Shown: in pieces, positions 12,001-18,200 of the stretch
How positions within the stretch are numbered: the first letter of the stretch is position 1
How the letters are laid out: each line of letters begins with the position of its first letter
Source: a virus
IMG/VR virus record: IMGVR_UViG_3300034374_008288
Span: 1 to 27,290 of that record
DNA: 27,290 bases
Strand: one strand, 5' to 3'
Program-made: the position numbers and the translations under genes
Notes under the pieces: generated by a model
What the model was told of the DNA's origin: nothing
The model's input: only the letters and a program-made list of their open reading frames with translations
Databases searched by the model: none

Positions 12001-12215
12001 CTGTTTGGTTGGGCGTCTTCGAATCTAAGTGAGTTTTTCTTCTCTATAGATGTGGCTATATCGTTCCAGTTTGTAAAATGCTTTAACCCTTGCGGAACGC
12101 TTTTTATGCCAAGAGGTAGGGCCCCCTTTTCTTTATCTGATACTCCATCAGAGTCAGATTTCATATATAGAGGGGCGCCGCCCTGAATTTTGTCGTATTT
12201 AAAGTAATCTTGCAT
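3006..12215 (-). CDS. Giant virion structural protein (3069 aa) with beta repeats, probable tail fibre or host-recognition protein
   Basis: One uninterrupted frame of 3069 codons starts 7 bases after the tape measure stop, with an AGGA Shine-Dalgarno site. The composition is dominated by S, N, D, G, Y and T with few cysteines and no long helices, typical of beta-structured phage adhesins. Two clusters of short units of the form hydrophobic-x-L-[FYHNT]-[IVMLT]-x-G are present: about residues 1870-2115 (for example IPIYVSG, IPLSISG, ATLFIVA) and about 2758-3069 at the C-terminus (SLFISG, PLYMSG, SLYLTG, TLYITT). Two similar units open the protein (APLYMKS, LPLGIKS). Between the clusters, about residues 2470-2655 look like FG-GAP beta-propeller blades, and related FG-type strands occur near 924-948 and 1130-1142. 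No enzyme motif is seen. Position after the tape measure fits a tail-tip or fibre protein exposed to the host. The structural role is likely; adsorption is inferred. Confidence 0.85.
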   Translation of the reverse strand: MQDYFKYDKIQGGAPLYMKSDSDGVSDKEKGALPLGIKSVPQGLKHFTNWNDIATSIEKKNSLRFEDAQPNSLYFSMPNRKARQGALGVGGYFLSDSGKYFTTPYVDGSASSGNNLSFIDSWEANDIAILDDMAFVAYENYTDLNREDLSLGAVSMKQPFTVYTDFVYDGSIERWDNVGSLCLSSDQLPYNNLIYSKNEETGKYDDPDGAIFLSNDFASFDNCVLKIEFTGVVGGKETSGGVDDEYFQKRTLYFTYGGARNNAIFDPSELIGGYDTHFRYGDTIGSTAYDLSDFNDGDFAGQFYLVTTDQEDGFSLPRTEKKYGYNENRVVNLQIPLNFSPNRPPDYSNQLEYYLRLDDDSSTEIKTISLEANVTLMKFTPVRKCGKIDIYTKKTGTIAVHDGYRFASLNHGLKTNDIIRISSAAFENENDATADTHPLNGDKFVKVQNESIFYLYEDQFFKKPVNTSNLKFVSFGYLKEYGINWTRVGNTYGDDAQSWDYHSTIFSPTGRNGYVSKKNADVSYSSRNSLGESSTPLPENDAFITTQRNKTAAFSCSLDNVKLNKNSSYSLFLDFTEASSVYTDAAERKTLGKIVKNLEENIPVSTLGKSAFGILNKGPQDFYPYHCASDEHNVFTDINNNECSPYTGNRFGCALDVKYSHSVGNTKIYTLVVGERGADISVDLFGASSEMEHRVDGSVPYCQATSDSIYNTFRQRVIPYNLPNGKIHVINITVDRYGRITDISHKNTLSGDGSSINSAAGIETHPWEDWIDNVYGFKWRYKQYINGDLKYLIYSPFIFNTFQFDYGNQPNALPMSITYNTAEAPFGEKMIARSSLYWDRAAVTNWAMVDVYDYFSNQYGRWKLLRDLSESNRKIAPTSGQDGENSSRFGYSGIGVSVPIYERIDRFDIANNQVGSQWYILPWVDSFGKSVALSNRQQDGTLHVFGGVTTRSNIDFENINDLELYLRSSTPFLKRPLFSSSSLNNYTIENNKTKTQIGQISCITLDSDYKCSKFKEINSGGSVDSSRVPDTNQTNLIKGDLPYSPYINVLRDSHEAGTGRNDASISCYWSINKILYKDGYLFWADQRLKDKKATINVLSHESDNSFLPKSTIDRNFIQRIGTYFSVEGFGLDLRFDDGLLVTNSLTNLNDFGQILSSSSVTSGVYDVMLLYSFSKEKLNFIQQISPSFSKSDDRYSDKLIKEYENALISINNISYDNTSVNSLTWNIRLLGKYDVIGDKILLKDPIEYVLFGRDYSYDKILSDNAVSSSYTSEIDPYFYYTEIFDKDTIYYDYSNKDSFIVEDGSYWTKSSENQLSQDLSRTRTPVFFFSLPEISNGYYGDLNIVIDKPQFGSGRFLAATTDLDSGESIARSIGYSSLLPKLVLYKKDPRSMIVPNGPSVSGDNNTITPYEDGMYTYDSDKLIPLINKNQYDILTPCIAPLFRGGAHDMFYYGSRPDSVVGVMPEETLGDDYEYYNFLTQNYGGSFNLGELFDLTYNQSGNVNKGIISWIAPDMYYYDTRFSDISPHAILNSSFTTVGEGKYLITIPHAIWKDYVVDGNLLKGSEQNRPFFGSFTRIKHGSLTSPNNDSFNPIVGNWDYTYDDTNRSSYVGDNLYSNKTLIIGLACVGVTDVDISSNSIQKDSTVISNYLRSMSEHKVDKRNRYTSKYSYAPVISTTSTSDPTLNFATRKEIITFYSSSEINNIDVSINVTSFPKRQFNTKFSRIAYYEYNKAAYTEVQKNIIDLATSNVDRYAFGKYSFTPLPIGLSEEFNDSTEKIGASRNPIIRVGKSVANSDSQYAVDGSFVKTNQVLTSDSIRPFGFESSIKTEYYVDDAGDKIYYELESNGNSLGFAHFSSQNLIGGFDIDDQEYLSLHIASIPEKKSKVNLYTKSLFASGDATLYSSGITAINSDMSLWTGFGVDNDEIPLYLKSVDLENYTSLFIEEVKPSGDIPIYVSGPSSSGILPLTFSPPGTGDIPLSISGPSSSIDDAALNVFGKSFFTGRETLHTSGIYGSGTTTTLNMYGSVFHDDSLNLMMNIPQSGNATLFIVAPYEDDKNTTLVMPNTYGVSTTNPTLFIGTQYDISAVSANLVIKDTQKYLNDNAELFVDGTVGYANSIISRRGDSNIDRSRYLIDITQDSELPVGLTFNNSTTTSNSITKRNLNSTYYNSKIKKVNTPENIYFGSQKKQQQTKNPAYLTKILDTSNNKGKAFYYDNNGFVDSELNSVIKRDAYDANGKNLAIAFCNNRLADIDIYDIIANSNLRFASKMSFGLTYQIPETSELLDINYAKNGTQQIPHGDSFIAIRRDIKEFFSSEYDNSDLQNDSDLFINDLKLSRLGQCAVSATAKIHYSNGEISDTKIFDVIIVFNISNIKNGVSNISGYTGKTTYYVEKYGYKIYERSGTGYNQHSAGYSLTFDNEDVYFDRRLGGFGQIWKLTSSSYYSQDIKVIDFADNPDSSGYSNSNNLAYISENHRRAAFGVPVKVFEDYHNPAGKIMFIGAHLFDPYVLNTLTSPHIPNAVGAVYIYKKANDDADWSYFGAMYGKGNTSNDMPYAKADYTDSSYGNERYGLFGYDFDYSQGKITISEPGGHGDDPINLPRVYLFEITSTLIYLEKTLIASDVDSPYPEPDATGDNFGSHIVMVDANNPITFAEATFSSTFDNTLAYEVSSVTTAQQAKTNLANETKFYETTQIANLNPDLITRSEDILSIRKLNFGNDKYKVGAIRNFSVRSVDPYNLDPNYNFDLQKFFILDANKNPMSLFISGPLALDDDGTSLQISGLGVTTLESTLQTKGRDTNTGSINLMIRQSKEFGDMPLHMETVGNNYGPLYMSGDPALFNSNIGLTISTPSMDGDLGLYMKPIGGSSGVMYTNISGSEFENIVYGSPLFIGKDIRKSDDTSLYLTGAGTSTVGATLNQAFTPFSVSGRFEYGQDSYSTLYLAAPSSYEQTEHRTLYITTDIPDIGAGGGYVGSGYTAFSVEGNNNANIFTSWEKFASLYMDASIGQNTNIPLFIERPTTNVATLFIKDQNPSGISTLAISGAYMSSGNISLIMFPPTENNISIFTRGYLE
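3009..3944 (-). repeat. C-terminal cluster of about 20 short L-x-h-x-G beta units in the giant protein
   Basis: Residues about 2758-3069 of the giant protein are built almost wholly from degenerate units of roughly 12-20 residues, each centred on a strand such as MSLFISG, TSLQISG, GPLYMSG, SPLFIGK, TSLYLTG, STLYLAA, RTLYITT, IPLFIER, ATLFIKD, STLAISG and ending with SIFTRG. The spacers are rich in G, S, N, T and P. The DNA is not an exact tandem repeat, so the array is old or diversified. The register suggests a repeating beta-strand/turn fold, perhaps a solenoid or fibrous trimer; that part is inference. Confidence 0.7.
4251..4808 (-). other. FG-GAP-like beta-propeller segment in the giant protein
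   Basis: Residues about 2470-2655 show the integrin-alpha style pattern of repeated FG turns followed by short strands. Examples are RAAFGVPVKVF near 2479, then GKIMFIGAHLFDP, GAVYIYKK and DWSYFGAMYGKG near 2520-2545, RYGLFGYDFDYSQGKITIS, RVYLFEI, and GDNFGSHIVMVD near 2633. The order FG... then I.IGA... then GAVYIY...W matches FG-GAP blades. Calcium binding and the exact blade number cannot be judged by eye. Confidence 0.5.
5871..6608 (-). repeat. Internal cluster of about 18 short L-x-h-x-G beta units in the giant protein
   Basis: Residues about 1870-2115 carry the same kind of unit as the C-terminal cluster: SLHIAS, VNLYTKS, ATLYSSG, MSLWTG, IPLYLKS, TSLFIEE, IPIYVSG, LPLTFSP, IPLSISG, ALNVFG, TLHTSG, TLNMYG, ATLFIVA, PTLFIGT and ELFVDG. 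It is separated from the second cluster by about 640 residues that include the propeller-like segment. Shared motif and spacing suggest an expanded repeat family within a single gene. Confidence 0.7.
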
Positions 12216-12222
12216 TTATATC

Positions 12223-15200
12223 CTATCCCGCTTTAAATCTCTTACTATTTTCATTCATAACCCTGCTTACTTCCTGTCCGACCATTTGACCTATGTGGGT
12301 TGAAAGTTCTTGTTTTATCGACTCCATGTTGATACCGCCAATAGAGACGAGCCCCTCAACCGTAACATTGTGCTGCATTGTAAACCCAGACATACTCTGA
12401 GCTAATTGTGTAAGTGAATTTTGTAAGCCACTAAAACTCTTCACAATATTATCGAACACGCCGGAAAAATTGCCAATAAAATTATCAAAAACAGTTTGAA
12501 CTCTGCTTGGATCAACAGATAATGATCCACCGCCACCGTTTATTTGGCCACCATTTTGCCTATATTGAACGCCGCCACCACCAACAAGGCCACCCTTATT
12601 AAATCCCGGTACATTACCCTGATTTAACGATTTCATAAAACCTATTCCGTGTTTTGCTACGCTCTCTCTGTTCATTACAAATTCGCCGGGTGTCAACATC
12701 GCTGGAACGGTATCTGGAACCATACCGCCCTTATTAAAAAATATTCCAGAAGATCTCAAAATTGTCTCATCTCTAGAGGCGGCTTCTTTTCTTTTGTATT
12801 GTCTACTTAGTGGGCTTATTGTTGTTCTAGCACCAAACCTTACTGCGCCATGTTTTTCATTGAATAGATCTTCAGAAAATCCACCAGATGCATTACCAAG
12901 GTCCTTATTAAATTGCTTAAATGTAATGTCTTCATCATCCTCGTTAAATCTGTATTTCCTTAAAACTCCTAGCATGTCTTTGGCTAGAAATTGTGGTATA
13001 TTTCGCACCTGAAAATCTGCTAGTTTGTCAATGAGCGGTTTAGTATTTCTGCCAGAAAAACCATTCAATAGTCTCATACTCTCCATTGGAATTTCTAGAT
13101 CAAGACCTTGAAGTTTTTTAACATAACCCATAACCGATTCATTGGCTCTAGGCGCTCTAATAGTTATTCCAGCACCGCTAGCCTCTTCAATCATATCAAT
13201 ATTTGCTATTAAATTTTCTAACACCTTTTGGGCTGGAAGTATCATGCCTTCTATATCAACTTTATTTGACGTAAGTTGACCCATCCGATACAATCTAGCA
13301 GCAGCTTTGAATGCTTCACTATCAGTACCGGCTGTTTGACGAATAGCGCCGAGCAGATCTTTAGGTGACATATTCATGATATCTTCAGTAAATGCCCTTT
13401 TAAGCATTTCTGGCGTTGCTATATTTACGTTTGGCGATTGACCTGTAAACTGTGTGCCGCCTCGATAATTTTGTTCAAAACCATAAGTATCTTGTTGACC
13501 TTCTCTACCAATAGATCCTCCAAATTGGCGATAAACCATACTAGAATCGCCATTATTTAAAGACGTTAATGGCCCAACACCTATTTTATCAACGGCGGAT
13601 TTTCTTAAGACAAACTCTCCCGGTGTAAGCATAGCTGGAACAGTATCAGTTCCTTTTGGCTTAAATATTCCTCCACCATTAGCCCTATAAACAAGTCCAC
13701 CCATAGCGTTTCCTTGAGCCTGTACACCAGCGGCAGCTTCCATAACCTGTGTCAATCTATCTAAAGCCTGTATAAGTCTTTGTTCTTCTGTAGTCTGTGT
13801 GGCTAGCTGCTTGGCGACGGCTGGATCTAAACCTAGTCTTACGGCGTCCCTAAATACAAGTTCTTGTTTAACTTGTTTTGCAGACATTCCTCCTGTTCCG
13901 GGTATGGATACATCCCCAAGTCTGTCAAGCATTTCTACTGTTGCTTTTCTTTGCTCATCTGTTTGCCCCTGTAGAGATCCAGACGCTACAGCTTGCTGTA
14001 TGCCAGCAAACGCTTTATTTATATCAAGCCTTTCTTGCTGACCACCAACGACAAAATCTTCAACGATACCGGCTAATGCCTCTCTCCTAGCTGCTGCTGC
14101 GCCAATAGCTTCTAATGCCGCATCGGCCTCTTCTGTAGATTCTGACATTCTAGCTATTTCGTCAGAAGTTTTACCTATTATATCGATAAGCTCTTTATCC
14201 CTAGCAATAAGCTGCTGTTTTTGCTGCGCTGACAATCTATCAAAATTAGTTGATTGTTTTAGTTGGGCTATTTTTTCTCTCTCTGCTTTTGCAGCCGCTT
14301 TCGTTGCTGCAACCTGAGCTAAATTACCAGCCTGTACCTGTCTACCGGTTGTGTCTGTTATACCGCCAAGACCAACTTGAGCCCTCTGTCTAGCAAAGCC
14401 AGCTCTTTGTGATGCTGAAAGCTCGCCGCCTCTACCTTGAGCCCTTAATTCTGCCCCTTTAAGCTGGGCATCAACAACGCTTTGTCTTGCTGCTATTTCT
14501 TTATCTCTTTGTGCTTGAAGTTGATCTATATATTTTCCATAAAGGTCTAGCTGTCTATTCTGTAGATCATTCGCCTTTTTAAGTGCCTCTGCTGATTTTT
14601 CTGCATTTTCAATAATTGGACCAAATATATCATCAAAATCTTCTGGAGACAAAATGCCGTCAGACATAGCTTTAGTGAAGTCGGCTTTAAACTTACCAAA
14701 AGCTGGCCCTAAATCTGCTTCGCTTAACCCAAGCTGATTAAGAACTTCTGTAGCTGTTGGCAAATCTCCAGTTGGGTCAAACCTAACATTAATCAAATTT
14801 GCATTTGCGTCTTCTATCAATCTACTTGTGTTCTTAACTATACCAGCCAACCTCTGTCCTTCTGGTCCAAGATTCTGAGCTATCGCATCAATACCCTGTT
14901 CAAATGCACCTCTATCTCCTACCTGAGATAAATCATCTAATCCGGCTGGCGTTCTTGTTGAGAAATCCAAACTCCTACCACTATTAAGAGCCTCCATACT
15001 ACTTAAGCTATCTTCAAATTGATTAAGCTGTTGTTCTGCGGCAACTAAAGAATTTGTGAAATCCATAATACGCATTAAGGATTGACGATACGCCTCTTGT
15101 GCGGCTATAGATTGCTCTAAGGCTATCTTATTTTTCCTAGCCTCTTCGTTCATAGCCTTTAGACCATCGTATTGATCTTTTAATTGTCTATTTAGTCTTT

Positions 15201-18200
15201 CGTCTGTATCTATAATCTGTTGTTCTATTTGGGCCCGCTTGTCAGCAGATATATCGCCCTGTAGCTGCGCTTGTAGTGAGTCTCTTCTTGCTTGGGCATC
15301 AACTATTATTGCTTGCCTAGACGCTTGTAAAGCTTGTGCGACTTGTCCACCAGAAGCTATTACTTCATCAAAACTTTGATCGCCAGTTAATTCTATTGAG
15401 GCGGCTTCAGCTAATGTTTTCCTTGATTCTGATACATCTTGGGCCAAACCCTGTGTGGCTGTCGCAAGAGTCTTAGTTGCTAAATCATATGTATTAGCTA
15501 ATGTTGGAAATTTTTCAAAATCAGCTTTTGTTAATTGGGATACCGGCTTATCAACTTCTTTAGCTAATAATTCTAATTGCCTATTAGCTTCGGCTATAGC
15601 TAATTGGTTTGTTGGACCGACTTCAGCTTGTGCCGTCAATCTTCTTGAAACTCTTTCTTCTGGAGTTAAATTTTCTTCTATATCAATATCGCTAAGTGCC
15701 TGTTTGAAATTAGCCTGAGCTTGAGCCAACGACCCCAAAGTATTAGCACTTCTTTCTAGTTCTTCCCCAAACCTTGCTGCTATATCAGCTTGTCTATCTA
15801 ATTCGTTTGTATAGGCATCAAGCCCACCAACAATAGCAAAGCCAGCACCACCAATAACGGCACCGATAGCAGTACCAATACCGGGAGCAATCATTGTGCC
15901 AATAGTGGCGCCAATAGACGCACCTCCAGCACCAGCGAATAATGCCCCAGTACTACCAGCATCAAGCGCAGCGGCCTGTGCTTCTTTTTGACTGGCCTGC
16001 GATATAGAATCAGTAAAATCTCTTATAGAACCAGTTCCATCTTGTATTGCTTTAAATTGGCTATCAGAAGCTTCTTTTAAAGATTTTGCCTCTGCTCTTG
16101 CTTGAGCAGCATAAAATTTGAATGCAGCAGCAACGACTGTAATAGCCACAACAGCCAAACCTATACCAGCGGCAAGCCCAGAACCAGTAGCGGCGGCTCT
16201 GGACTGAGCCGCAGAATTAGCGTTTGTTGCTGCGGTATTTGTCGCCGTTGAAACAGAATTTGCGGTATTAGAAGCCGTGCTAGATAAAACACTAGATACC
16301 ATCTGAAGTATAGTGCCAGCTGTTCCAGCTACAGCGGTAACAAAACCAGATGTTTCAGCTATAGCTGCTTGTGTCTCTTCACTTAAATCGCCAAACTGAG
16401 CACCTAAAGAAGCAGCTAAACCACCAAGAAAAACAAAACTCTGAAGAGATCCGGCAACCTTATCCATTTTAGAAGTAAAAGCCCCAAGAGCGGTATTACT
16501 CTTATCAAGATTGTCTTTTTGATCTTTTTGAGCATCATCTTTATCATCACTTTTCTTTTTATCATCACTTTTCTTTTTATCATCATCGCAACATTCAAGC
16601 TGTACAGTAATAGATCCGCCATTTATTACATCATTAAGTTGATTTCCGCTTATTGTTGTTGATTTGCCGCCGGTTTGAAACATCTGGAAACCAACTGGGC
16701 CGCCTTTAGCAAATTTAGCGACACCAGTTTTGTTCATATTGCTAAGATTTGTATAACCGATACTTTGTGCGGAAGATTTATTTATTACAAATTCACCGGG
16801 CGTTAGAAGTGCTGGCACTGTATCAGTGCCAACATCACCACCAGTTGCAAATTTTTGAATTAAGCCACCAAGATTTAATTGTTGGAGATTCAGCTTATTG
16901 AGTCTTGACTTTAGAATTTTAAATCTTGAATTGGGTGGTAAAATAAATTCTTTTTCCGAATCATTGTCACTAGATGTATGTTTATCTGCTGCCACACCCT
17001 TTCTCATTGGGTTGGTCATGATTTCTAACATCATGCCCGTTCCAAATTGTTTAGCAACAGAGCGGTCAGAACTAGTAGATAAAAATCCGGGTAAAGAGAA
17101 TGTTTTACCTATTGCTTTTAATAGATCATTACCAACTTGGTTTCGTATAAGGCCCTGTCTAACTGAGCCAATTCCAGAAAACAATTTTTTTGGTAGTTTA
17201 TCAGTAGAAACTTTTTTAAGTGCAGATATCTCTCTTTTTGTTTCTTTATCTAATTGTTTATTTGTTAATCCCATATTTATATTGCTAGAATCAGTTTTGT
17301 AAGATAAAATTGCTTCTGTTGGATCTATTTTAAAGCCACTAGTTTTTAATAAAGATTTTTGTTTCAATTGTAAATATTTATAAAGGTCGGCCGTTTCTTG
17401 ACCTGTTAGTGATATAGAGCCAACTTTGGGGTGTTTGAATTGCCAAGAATCCATAGCACCAATTTTTTCTCCACTGAGCCTTAGTTTTTGAATACCATTG
17501 CCCCATATAGAATTCATAAAATTTTCAATCTCTCTAAAATCAGAAAATTTGGCTGATTTTACTTTAGCAACACCTCCAGCATTAAACTTTTTAACTGAAC
17601 CACCAGTTGCAAATTTTGTTCTAAGGTTTTTTCTTTGTGCCGATATTCTATTGTTTATTAACTCAAAAACTTTTTTGTCTGAAATTCTTTTTCTAGCAAC
17701 CTCTCTAGCTTGTCCCAATTCTTCAAATCTTCTTGCTGCTTTTGGAGATAGCTCTTTGCTTTTCTTTGATTTTATTAATTGATCTGTAGATATAGGATCT
17801 TGAAATTTTACTAAATTAGTATTATTTCCAAAATACCCAGCAGTTGCAGCTTTTTTTAGTAACGAAGCTCTATTGTTATAACTTTCTGTTAGTTTATTAT
17901 CATAATCAATATTGGGTAAAGCTGCACCGTTATTAAACAAATTAGATAATAGTGGTAGAGATGTTCCAGCTTGTGCGCTTTGCTCTAAAAATCTCGGAAT
18001 ATCAAAACCCGCTCTTTCCCCACCTTCTCTAAAGTCTTGTATTGCTGCTTTTGTTACGCCTTCAAATATCTTTCCAGCTATATCAGAAACTCCAATAGAT
18101 CTAATTACGTTTGGTGCTGCGTCTGAAGCAGCTAATGGATCTCCAACTATCGTAGATAATATTTCAGATATACCTGTAGTTAAAATAGATTCAGCCTTAC

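Noticed and set aside
12212-12222. TATAAATG resembling a T4-type late promoter just before the giant gene
   Set aside because: It overlaps the start codon itself, so a transcript from it would lack the ribosome binding site.
16416-16622. Minus-strand frame of 68 codons inside the tape measure gene
   Set aside because: It is an out-of-frame shadow within the conserved tape measure reading frame and reflects the KKKSDD repeat DNA.
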